25,032 bases of DNA from an uncultured Actinomycetes bacterium (lineage in GTDB: Bacteria; Actinomycetota; Thermoleophilia; Solirubrobacterales; Solirubrobacteraceae): positions 1-25,032 of the forward strand of contig CALAQT010000139.1 in the NCBI GenBank assembly GCA_937888775.1, given 5' to 3'. How positions within the stretch are numbered: the first letter of the stretch is position 1; the number at the start of each line of letters is the position of its first letter. This document shows positions 14,587 to 21,197 of this stretch, in pieces. The notes under the pieces were generated by a model. That model was given only the letters and a program-made list of their open reading frames with translations, did no database searches and was not told the DNA's origin. The position numbers and the translations under genes are program-made.

Positions 14587-15807
14587 GTGACTGCCCGTGA
14601 AACAGTCGAGGCTGACATCTGTGTCGTCGGCGCGGGGATTGTCGGCCTCGCCCACGCCCACGAAGCCCGGGCGCGCGGTCTGCGCGTGGTTCTGGTCGAG
14701 CGCCACCACCACGCCGTCGGGGCGAGCGTGCGTAACTTTGGTCATGGCTTTCTCTCGGCGATGGGTGAGGGCGAGGCCCTCGACTACGCCGTCGCCGCCC
14801 GTCAACGGTGGCTGGAGCTTGGGGCGCGCGCCGGATTGGAGGTGCTGGAGTTCGGGAGCGTCATGGTCGCCCGCCACGCCGATGAACTGGCGGTCATGGC
14901 GCGCGTGGCTCAGGACGAGCGGCGAGGCGCCAGGATGCTCAGCGCTCGTGAGGTCGGGGCGCTCGTGCCGATTCCGACGGATGGGCTGCTCGGTGGGATG
15001 CACGCAACGCGTGACATCCGGGTTGATCCACGACGAGCGGTTGGGCGTCTGGCCGCCCTGCTCGAGCGCGATGCAGAGGCACGCATTCTCTGGGGTCAGC
15101 CGGTGCACGCGGTGCAGGCTGGCCGAGTGGAGACTGCGCAAGCCGGCGTGCGAGCGCCGCTGGTGGTCATCTGTCCGGGGCCCGATTACCACACGCTTGC
15201 GCCGGAGCTGGCGCCACACCGGGAGGGTTTGACCTGCTGCAAGCTGCAGATGCTCCGTGTGGCCGCACCGGATGGTCGTCGCTTTCGGCCGGCGCTGCTG
15301 ACCGGCCTCAGCTTGCTCCGCTACCCGGCCTTTGCGGCTACCCAGGAATCCGCGCTAGTAAGGGCGCGGATCGGCCGGGATCGGCCTGAGCTGGGTGCTG
15401 CCGGAATTCATCTGATCGTCACGCAACTACCCGACGGGGATCTGATCGTTGGTGACACGCACAAATACGGCGAGCCGATCTCGCCGTTCGGCGTCGAGCA
15501 GCTTGATCAACTTCTGCTGTCGGAGGCGCGTGGACTGCTGGGGGCCGGGCGCCTGAAGGTTCAGGAGCGCTGGCACGGCGTGTATCGAACCGCTCCGGGC
15601 AGCCCGTTTCTAATCGCCGCTCCGCTGCCGGGTGTCCGCGTCGTCGAGGTGGTCTCCGGGATCGGGATGACGACGGCCCTCGGGCTCGCGCCCCGTGTCC
15701 TGGACGGACTGCTGGGTGGTTCTAATGACCCGCAGGCCGACCCTCGGGCGGCGCCGTTCGCAGCGCCACCTCGGAGCGCGGAAGCGCGTGCTGGTTATGA
15801 ATCGTGA
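14587..15807 (+). CDS. FAD-dependent aminophosphonate oxidoreductase (TIGR03364/PbfD-like)
   Basis: DAO-superfamily flavoenzyme, 406 aa. Dinucleotide-binding motif GAGIVG at 15-20 and ribose-binding E38 in VVLVE. The diagnostic GASVRNFGHG segment follows, as in the phosphonate-operon-associated FAD oxidoreductases (TIGR03364, proposed HpnW; PbfD-type in recent literature, from memory). A C-terminal FAD block reads VEVVSGIGMTTALGLAPRVLDGLL. Likely reaction: oxidative deamination of 2-aminoethylphosphonate or an N-alkyl derivative to phosphonoacetaldehyde, the substrate of PhnY across the divergent promoter. Start is the GTG at 14587; an in-frame TTG at 14578 lies inside the operator. No ribosome binding site is visible, so the message may be leaderless. 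Its 3' end overlaps gntR by 86 nt in antisense. Confidence 0.85.
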   Translation: MTARETVEADICVVGAGIVGLAHAHEARARGLRVVLVERHHHAVGASVRNFGHGFLSAMGEGEALDYAVAARQRWLELGARAGLEVLEFGSVMVARHADELAVMARVAQDERRGARMLSAREVGALVPIPTDGLLGGMHATRDIRVDPRRAVGRLAALLERDAEARILWGQPVHAVQAGRVETAQAGVRAPLVVICPGPDYHTLAPELAPHREGLTCCKLQMLRVAAPDGRRFRPALLTGLSLLRYPAFAATQESALVRARIGRDRPELGAAGIHLIVTQLPDGDLIVGDTHKYGEPISPFGVEQLDQLLLSEARGLLGAGRLKVQERWHGVYRTAPGSPFLIAAPLPGVRVVEVVSGIGMTTALGLAPRVLDGLLGGSNDPQADPRAAPFAAPPRSAEARAGYES

Positions 15808-16504
15808 TCTCAAACGAGTCGGCGCGGTAGCGGTCGCGCGACCACTCCAGCGGCGTCCCATCCGGGCCAAGGGCGAGCCGCCGCACCTCGAGGATCGGCA
15901 CACGGCGCGCAACTGAGAGCAGCGCGGCATCATCCGCGCCCGCAGCGATCGCGGCAATCGTCTGCTGTGCCTCACTGAACTCGATCCCTTGCGCTCCGAG
16001 CTGCCCATAGACCGAGCCGTCATCCAGATCGCAATCGAGCAGCAGCCGGCCCACGGATTCGATGAACGTCGTGCGCTCGATCATCACCGGCGCACCATCC
16101 AGCAGCCGCAGGCGCTTGTACTGGAATACGGCTGTCCCAGGGGCGATACCGAGCCGATCCGCCGACTCCGGGTCAGCCGGCCGGCGCGCGAGCTCGAGCG
16201 TGCGTCCCGACGGCGTGCGCCCCAGCTGCTGGGCCCAGGACGTGAACGAGACCAACTGATCGAAGCTCTGCGCCATGCCCGGTGGCCGTACGACCGGGCT
16301 GCGGCCACGCCCACCAACGATCAGCCCCTCCCCGCGCAACGACGCAAGCGCATGGCGGACGGTACCGCGGGAGACGTCGAACTGCGTCGACAGCCGCGCC
16401 TCGGAAGGCAGCGACGATCCTGGGGGCAGCCCTCCACCACGAATTCCCTCGCGCAGAGCCTGCGCGATCACGGCGTGGCGGGGGACCGAGCTGGTGGAGG
16501 TCAT
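15722..16504 (-). CDS. GntR/HutC-family repressor of the phosphonate genes
   Basis: HutC-type GntR regulator, 260 aa. N-terminal winged helix about 8-75 (LPSEARLSTQFDVSRGTVRHALASLRGEGLI), and a C-terminal UTRA ligand domain (VFQYKRLRLLDGAPVMIERTTF at about 127-148, ending in WSRDRYRADSFEITI). It is the last gene of phnD-phnC-phnE-gntR, 40 nt after phnE. Family relatives such as PhnF sense a phosphonate or phosphate-related ligand. Here the likely targets are the ACTTGT-N4-ACAAGT repeats at the FAD gene, phnA and phnD promoters. A half-site-like ACTTGCGTCACGGTAT leads into its own ATG (16518 downwards), so some autoregulation is possible. The stop lies inside the convergent FAD gene. Confidence 0.87.
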   Translation of the reverse strand: MTSTSSVPRHAVIAQALREGIRGGGLPPGSSLPSEARLSTQFDVSRGTVRHALASLRGEGLIVGGRGRSPVVRPPGMAQSFDQLVSFTSWAQQLGRTPSGRTLELARRPADPESADRLGIAPGTAVFQYKRLRLLDGAPVMIERTTFIESVGRLLLDCDLDDGSVYGQLGAQGIEFSEAQQTIAAIAAGADDAALLSVARRVPILEVRRLALGPDGTPLEWSRDRYRADSFEITIHNQHALPRSEVALRTAPPEGRPAGH

Positions 16505-16544
16505 ACCGTGACGCAAGTGTGCCAGTGGCCACGGCTGGCCCGCG

Positions 16545-17399
16545 TCACGTATAGCGTGCGCGCAGGATCGTCGAGACGCGCTCGATCGCCAGCACGAAGA
16601 TCACGAGCACGATCATGTACGTCAGCACGGTCTTGAACTGAAACACGTTCACTTCGTTGTCGATCAGGAAGCCGATTCCGCCGCCACCGACGGCCCCGAG
16701 GGTCACGGCCGAACGGAAATTCGCGTCGAGGCGGTAGAGGGTCAGGCCCACCAACGTGTTGCGCACGCCGGGGAGCACCGCGTGCAGGAACACCTGAGTA
16801 CGGCTCGCCCCGGCGACCCGAAGCGCATCGACCGCGGTCATGTCGATCTCCTCCACCGCCTCGGCGAACAGCTTGCCCTTGACTCCGGTTCCGTGGAGCG
16901 TGAGCGCGAGCACGGCCGAGAAAGGTGAGAACCCCATCACCACCTCGAAGATCAGCAGCATGATCAGCTCCGGGATCGCCCGTAGGATCGCCTGCGAGAG
17001 ACGCGCGAGCTCGTACAGCGGCCGGCTGGGGGTGATGTTGCGAGCCGCAAACGGAAGCATCGAGACCGAGAAGATGACGCCGAAGGCGATGCTGAGAATC
17101 GCGATGCAGAAGGTGGTCACAGCTGCCTTGATCCCGTCCCCGAAAGCGCTCAGGTCAGGCGGCACCGAGCTGGGGATAAGACTGCGGAACAGGCCCTTTC
17201 TTGCAAACAGCCCATTGATCAGCTCTCTCAGTGACCCCCCTACGTCGATCCACGAATAGACCAGTAGCGCCAGGAGCGCCAGCACCGAGACGATCGCGAT
17301 CGAGCGGTTACGGCGGTTGGCCGGGCGCGGCGGCAGCGGTGGAGCGACGATTCCCGTGGCGTTGGCGGCGGCCGCTGCGATCGGCGGCTGTGGGGACAT
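16545..17399 (-). CDS. phnE: Phosphonate ABC transporter permease
   Basis: Inner-membrane permease of the PhnE family, 284 aa. An Ala/Pro-rich N-terminal tail of about 30 residues precedes roughly six hydrophobic helices. The cytoplasmic EAA loop that docks the ATPase is visible as EAVEEIDMTAVDALRVAGASRTQVFLHAVLP (about 180-210). The PhnE-typical GAVGGGGIGFLI follows. The ATG at 17399 is 5 nt after the phnC stop. A single permease is present, so it probably acts as a homodimer with PhnC and PhnD. Confidence 0.92.
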   Translation of the reverse strand: MSPQPPIAAAAANATGIVAPPLPPRPANRRNRSIAIVSVLALLALLVYSWIDVGGSLRELINGLFARKGLFRSLIPSSVPPDLSAFGDGIKAAVTTFCIAILSIAFGVIFSVSMLPFAARNITPSRPLYELARLSQAILRAIPELIMLLIFEVVMGFSPFSAVLALTLHGTGVKGKLFAEAVEEIDMTAVDALRVAGASRTQVFLHAVLPGVRNTLVGLTLYRLDANFRSAVTLGAVGGGGIGFLIDNEVNVFQFKTVLTYMIVLVIFVLAIERVSTILRARYT

Positions 17400-17404
17400 T
17401 CGGA

Positions 17405-18226
17405 TCAGGCTCCGTGCAGGTGCTGGTAGAGGCCGTCGATCTGCTCATGTGACACATTTGCCGGTTTCTCGTCAAAGGCGACCTCACCTAACTTCATGCC
17501 GATGATCCGGTCGGAGTAGCGCATCGCGAGGTCGGGCTGGTGCAGCACGGCCAGCACCGCAAGCCCGTCGTTGTGGGCGAGGTCGGCCAGCAGCTCCAGG
17601 ACCTCCTCCGCCGCGCGCGGATCCAGCGCGGACACCGGCTCATCGGCGAGGATCACCGAAGCCTCCTGACAGTAGGCGCGCGCGATCGCTACCCGCTGCG
17701 CCTGGCCACCGGACAGCGTGCCCGCCGACTGCCAGGCGTGTTCGAGCAGCCCGACGCGCTGGAGCGCGACCGCGGCGCGATCGCGGACCTCCGGCGGGAA
17801 GCTCCCAACGGTCAGTGAGCGCGACAACGGGACTCGTCCGAGCGCCCCGCAGCACACGTTGTCGATTGCGCTACGGCGCTTGACGAGGGCGATCTGTTGG
17901 AATACGACCGCCGCCTCGCGCCGTGCCAGCCGCAGCGCCTTGCCCTTCAGGGTGGCCAGATCCTGGCCGCGCAGCCGCGCGCTGCCCGCATCGGGGTCGA
18001 GCAGCCGGATCGCACACCGCAGCAGCGTCGACTTGCCGCACCCGTTGCCACCCAGCACCGTTAGCAGCTCGCCCTGCTGCAGCTGCAGGTCGATGCCCTT
18101 CAGCACCTGGTTTTCGCCGAAGCTCTTGTGAATCCCCTCCATCACCAGCGGAGCGTCCAGAGCGAGGGCCCTGGACGCTCCCGGCGAGGGCGGCGGATCC
18201 GCGCGGCTTGCGGCCGTCTCGTCCAA
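17405..18226 (-). CDS. phnC: Phosphonate ABC transporter ATP-binding protein
   Basis: ABC ATPase of 273 aa energising phosphonate import. Walker A is GGNGCGKST, a Q-loop lies in VVFQQIAL, the signature is LSGGQAQRVAIARA, Walker B is SVILADEPVSALDP, and the H-loop is VLHQPD. The sequence FQQIALVKRRSAIDNVCCGALG matches the PhnC subgroup. The frame begins with a TTG at 18226, 4 nt after the phnD stop, giving about 28 residues before the ABC fold. An ATG at 18142 would remove these, and neither start has a strong ribosome binding site. Middle gene of the phnD-phnC-phnE-gntR operon. Confidence 0.93.
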   Translation of the reverse strand: MDETAASRADPPPSPGASRALALDAPLVMEGIHKSFGENQVLKGIDLQLQQGELLTVLGGNGCGKSTLLRCAIRLLDPDAGSARLRGQDLATLKGKALRLARREAAVVFQQIALVKRRSAIDNVCCGALGRVPLSRSLTVGSFPPEVRDRAAVALQRVGLLEHAWQSAGTLSGGQAQRVAIARAYCQEASVILADEPVSALDPRAAEEVLELLADLAHNDGLAVLAVLHQPDLAMRYSDRIIGMKLGEVAFDEKPANVSHEQIDGLYQHLHGA

Positions 18227-18230
18227 TTGA

Positions 18231-19193
18231 TCAGAGATCGCTCGTCGTCAGGTGAACGGCGTTGGCCACGGCTCGGACCGGGTCATAGAGCGCGTCGGTC
18301 GCTGCCACCATCGGGCCGTTGCTGGCCGTGCCCAGCTCCTTATCGACGGTTGAGACCTGCGCCGCGGTCAGCTTCAGCAGCACCGATGCCACCTTGGCCC
18401 TGAACGCGGCGGGGAGATCGCCGCGGACCGTGACCGGGTCATTGATGATCGCCGACGACTTCCAGATCTGGCGGTAGTCGGCGGCCTTGAACTCCTTGGC
18501 AGCCGTAGCCGACGCCTGCTGCTGGCTGTTGACCTCGGAGGCGTCCACGCTGCCATGGGTCAGTGCGAGAAGCGACGCCGTGTGACTGCCGGCGAACTTG
18601 ATGTTGACCCCCTGGCACGCCGCCGGGGTGCACTTGAAACCGGCGTTGATCAGCGCCGAGATCGGATATAGCCCACCGGAGGTGGAGGTGGTGCTCGACA
18701 GCGCGAGCGTCTTGCCCTTCAACTGTGCGAGCGTCTTGATCGGCGAGCTCTTCGGGACCCACACGCCGGCGGTGTAGGTGTCCGGCTTACCGCTGGTGTC
18801 ACCGAACGCCGCCACCGGCTGGGCGCCGGCGAGCTTATGGGCCAGGACGTAGCCGAGCGGCCCAAATTCTCCGATCTCCAGCTGATCGGCGCGCATCGCC
18901 TCGATCTCGGCAACATAGCTGTTGGAGATGATCAGCTGCACCGGACAGCCAAGACCCGTCTGCAGATCGCCGGCCAGTGACTTATAGGCGGCCTCCAGGG
19001 CCGGTCCGGTGTCGTAAGGCTCAACCGCGAAGCGCACCGGGCTGTGCGGACAGCTCACAGCGGCGGGCGTCGACGTGCTCGCGGCGGGCGTTGCGGGAGC
19101 AGAACCTGATGAGCTCGACGAGCTCGATGAGCTCGACCCACAGCCCGCCAGCGTCAGGCCGATCAGCAACAACAAAACGGTGACTTTCTTCAT
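18231..19193 (-). CDS. phnD: Phosphonate-binding lipoprotein
   Basis: Substrate-binding component of the importer, 320 aa. A lipoprotein signal with lipobox LAGC (Cys18 lipidated) is followed by ten serines and a Pro/Ala/Thr linker, then the PhnD/PtxB-like fold: VRFAVEPYDTGPALEAAYKSLAGDLQ, EFGPLGYVLAHK, LKGKTLALSSTTSTSGGLYP and DASEVNSQQQ. Membrane-tethered binding proteins are normal in Gram-positive cells. GGGGG lies 9 nt ahead of the ATG. Promoter-proximal gene of the operon, preceded by the GntR-type operator and PHO-like repeats. The ligand is probably an aminophosphonate given the downstream enzymes. Confidence 0.92.
   Translation of the reverse strand: MKKVTVLLLLIGLTLAGCGSSSSSSSSSSGSAPATPAASTSTPAAVSCPHSPVRFAVEPYDTGPALEAAYKSLAGDLQTGLGCPVQLIISNSYVAEIEAMRADQLEIGEFGPLGYVLAHKLAGAQPVAAFGDTSGKPDTYTAGVWVPKSSPIKTLAQLKGKTLALSSTTSTSGGLYPISALINAGFKCTPAACQGVNIKFAGSHTASLLALTHGSVDASEVNSQQQASATAAKEFKAADYRQIWKSSAIINDPVTVRGDLPAAFRAKVASVLLKLTAAQVSTVDKELGTASNGPMVAATDALYDPVRAVANAVHLTTSDL
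19111..19137. repeat. Three 9-bp tandem repeats in the phnD serine linker
   Basis: GAGCTCGAC, GAGCTCGAT, GAGCTCGAC in direct tandem; on the coding strand they encode nine of the ten serines after the lipidated cysteine. The 9-bp unit keeps frame, so copy-number change would only alter linker length. Confidence 0.7.
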
Positions 19194-19245
19194 CGTCAGC
19201 TACCCCCTGATTGGTTTCGCACGACACGATCGGCCTGGCCTTCAA

Positions 19246-19261
19246 ACTTGTCAAGACAAGT
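19246..19261. promoter_or_regulatory. GntR operator upstream of phnD
   Basis: ACTTGT-CAAG-ACAAGT, perfect 6-bp arms, centred about 60 nt upstream of the phnD ATG. On the minus strand it contains TTGACA, a possible -35 hexamer, so bound repressor would cover the promoter. The same inverted repeat occurs at 14571-14586. Confidence 0.72.
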
Positions 19262-19302
19262 CACAGGGTGTTCACACAAGTAGCGGACATTGTTGACAAG
19301 GT
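19259..19302. promoter_or_regulatory. PHO-like 11-nt units upstream of phnD, with a 20-bp ACAAG repeat
   Basis: Cores AGTCACA (19259), GTTCACA (19270) and GTTGACA (19292) fall on an 11-nt grid with one unit skipped, as in a degenerate actinobacterial PHO box. Superimposed, ACAAGT/ACAAGT/ACAAGG recur at 19256, 19276 and 19296, exactly 20 bp apart, which could be extra repressor half-sites. Confidence 0.4.
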
Positions 19303-19368
19303 CGCGCCGCGCGGCCCGGCTTGAGGATTGGCGGCCGCCGCCGGCGCGCCCAATAATCCACTCCGCCA

Positions 19369-19383
19369 GTCACACGTTGTGAC
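19369..19383. promoter_or_regulatory. Palindrome in the phnD/PHP-gene intergenic region
   Basis: GTCACA-CGT-TGTGAC, perfect 6-bp arms around 3 nt. Located mid-way between the two divergent genes; could be an operator for an unidentified regulator. Confidence 0.4.
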
Positions 19384-19446
19384 GTTCCTGTAATCCGAGA
19401 CCGCCCACGCGCCAGCTGCGGAGTTCTGTCAAGCCTGTCCGCCTAC

Positions 19447-19468
19447 GTTCACCGAATCGTCACGGGAT
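19447..19468 (+). promoter_or_regulatory. PHO-box-like pair upstream of the PHP phosphatase gene
   Basis: Two 11-nt units, GTTCACC+GAAT then CGTCACG+GGAT, oriented toward the plus-strand gene whose start is 30 nt away. GTTCACC is the consensus core of Streptomyces PHO-box repeat units. It shares the 13-mer ACCGAATCGTCAC with the phnA/FAD region. Confidence 0.52.
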
Positions 19469-19498
19469 ATCGGTTTCTCACCCGAATCATCGGAGGTG

Positions 19499-20332
19499 AT
19501 GGGCAACGTCGATATCCACTTCCACCTCCTCCCCGGCGTTGACGACGGTCCTTCATCCGTGGACGAGAGCCTCGCGCTGGCGTCCGCCGCCGTCGCCGAC
19601 GGGACCCAAACCGTCGTCGCCACTCCCCATGTGCACCCACAGCACATCACAGAGCCCGCGCAGATCCCCGAGCTCGTGCGAGAGCTGGTCGACCGCCTGC
19701 GACGCCAGCGCATCGGACTCGACGTCCGACCGGGCGGCGAGCTGGCCCACCAGATGGTCCAGCGCCTGACCGATCCGGAACTGCAGGCGATCGCCCAGGG
19801 GACCCGCGGACACCGATGGGTGCTGCTTGAAGCACCCTTCGCCGGGCTCGACGACCGCTTCACCGAAGCCGCGGACGAGTTGCGCCACCGAGGCTTCGGG
19901 ACCGTCATCGCTCATCCCGAACGCACGATGCAGACCCCCGCCACCGACGCGGCGCTCGCTCGCGAGCGCGTCGCCGGCAGCGTGTTGCAGCTAACTGCTG
20001 GCTCATTCACCGGTCTGTACGGCGAACGAACTCGCGCCGACGCGCTGACTCTATTGCGCAGCGCCCCGCGAGCGGTGATCGCCTCAGACGCGCACGGTGG
20101 GGCTCGGATGCCGGCGCTCCGGAGCGCAGTTCACGAGCTCACTGCAGTGGGGGAAGGCGCTGCCAGCCGGTTCGTTGCGGACATCCCCTACTCGCTGCTC
20201 AAGCATGGACTCATCGCCGACTACCGTGCTTGCGACCGCGGTGCGAAGATCACCAAGGCCGTCTGGTGGCGCCGAGGGGTCGCTCAATCATCGGTTCGCC
20301 GCTCTCCGAACGGCGTTCCACCGCGCGAATGA
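19499..20332 (+). CDS. CpsB/YwqE-like PHP-family phosphatase
   Basis: PHP-superfamily metal-dependent phosphoesterase, 277 aa, resembling the CpsB/CapC/YwqE tyrosine-phosphatase group. Metal-ligand motifs: DIHFHLLPGVDDGP (H7, H9), TPHVHP, GTVIAHPER and IASDAHG. These enzymes usually dephosphorylate BY-kinases in capsule synthesis, but no kinase or capsule genes are here, so another phosphoester substrate is possible. GGAGG lies only 2 nt before the ATG at 19499, an unusually short spacing; a GTG directly before it is the alternative. A PHO-box-like pair precedes it. The last ~45 residues are basic, unlike the family, and overlap the convergent HD gene by 83 nt. Confidence 0.8.
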   Translation: MGNVDIHFHLLPGVDDGPSSVDESLALASAAVADGTQTVVATPHVHPQHITEPAQIPELVRELVDRLRRQRIGLDVRPGGELAHQMVQRLTDPELQAIAQGTRGHRWVLLEAPFAGLDDRFTEAADELRHRGFGTVIAHPERTMQTPATDAALARERVAGSVLQLTAGSFTGLYGERTRADALTLLRSAPRAVIASDAHGGARMPALRSAVHELTAVGEGAASRFVADIPYSLLKHGLIADYRACDRGAKITKAVWWRRGVAQSSVRRSPNGVPPRE

Positions 20333-21197
20333 GCTGGTCGATCGCCGTCGCGGCGGCGGCGCCGTGGAAGGCGATCCGTTCGATCGGCCATCGGTCGCGG
20401 CCGCCTGCGTCCTGCTCCAGCAGCCAGTCAATCACCGGGGACGCGTCGGATCCACCTTTGAACGAAAGCGCGATGACCGAGTGTTCGTCAAGCAGCTGGA
20501 TCAACTCGGCAGGCGTGCGCACCTGGACCCAGCCGTCCGGTGCTTGACCGGCGTGAAGGTCGGGGTCAAGCCACAGTTGCAGCTCGTTGCTTCGCTGCGC
20601 CTCATCGCGCGCCACGAGCCAGGCGAGCTCGCTGACAGCTCGCCGGAGATCTTCGCTGAGCGGCCCGGGCCGGCGGAGCTCGAAGAACGCCAGCAGACCG
20701 CCGTAGTACCACAGCTGCTCGCGCGCGGTCTTCTGCGTGAACCGCTCCCACAGTGCGTGCCCCTCCTCGCGGTAGTCACGCACGAGCGAGCGCGCGTTGT
20801 GAACCTTGTCGGCGAGCGCGACGCGCAGGATCGCGTCATCGGTCACCTCGGGCATATGCATGAGGTAGCGGCGCTTGCGCTCGATCCACGTCTCGGCCGG
20901 GTCGATGTCGACCGAGTCAGAGCAGCCTTCGACGATCTCCGCAGCGTGCTGACCAAAACTCCGCAGGATCCTCTCAAGCACGACTCGACCGCCGCCGTCC
21001 TCTACCGAGTCGTGCAGCATCGCCGCGATCGCCTCGTCCTCATCGCCACCGTCCTCGATCACGAGGCCCGTGACGACGAGTAAGTGCGCCAGGTATGGGA
21101 TCTCCGTCCCTGTGCGACGCTGGTGTCCGTGGATCTGCGCGGCCAGCGCAACGGCGGCAAGGAAGCGTTCGGTTAGAGCTGGAGGGGCGCTCTTCAT
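20250..21197 (-). CDS. SpoT/MESH-like HD hydrolase fused to a degenerate cREC-like domain
   Basis: 315-aa protein. Residues about 10-205 are an HD domain like the (p)ppGpp-hydrolase half of RelA/SpoT or MESH1: H25 and H38 (IHGHQRR, PYLAH), H62-D63 with E66-D67 (MLHDSVED), and D130-K131-x-x-N134 (LADKVHNA). Residues about 208-295 resemble the cyclic-phosphate-processing receiver domain (cREC): WVQVRTPAELIQLL, VIALSF, VIDWLLEQ and RIAFHG. The acidic LSxDhDL-type motif is replaced by LSFKGGS, so that domain may only bind. The ATG directly follows the stop of the upstream phosphotransferase (TGAATG), implying coupled translation. HD assignment is firm; the C-terminal one is tentative. Confidence 0.72.
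   Translation of the reverse strand: MKSAPPALTERFLAAVALAAQIHGHQRRTGTEIPYLAHLLVVTGLVIEDGGDEDEAIAAMLHDSVEDGGGRVVLERILRSFGQHAAEIVEGCSDSVDIDPAETWIERKRRYLMHMPEVTDDAILRVALADKVHNARSLVRDYREEGHALWERFTQKTAREQLWYYGGLLAFFELRRPGPLSEDLRRAVSELAWLVARDEAQRSNELQLWLDPDLHAGQAPDGWVQVRTPAELIQLLDEHSVIALSFKGGSDASPVIDWLLEQDAGGRDRWPIERIAFHGAAAATAIDQLIRAVERRSESGEPMIERPLGATRRPW

Larger units (their letters stand above)
19194..19498. other. Divergent regulatory region between phnD and the PHP phosphatase
   Basis: About 305 bases without a gene. It holds, from left to right, the phnD-proximal GntR-type operator, PHO-like direct repeats, a 15-nt palindrome, and a second PHO-box-like pair before the plus-strand gene. Each is listed separately. 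No RNA gene is evident. Confidence 0.7.

Noticed and set aside
20097..21083. 328-codon plus-strand open frame opposite the HD hydrolase
   Set aside because: No motifs and shadows a gene with a full HD signature.
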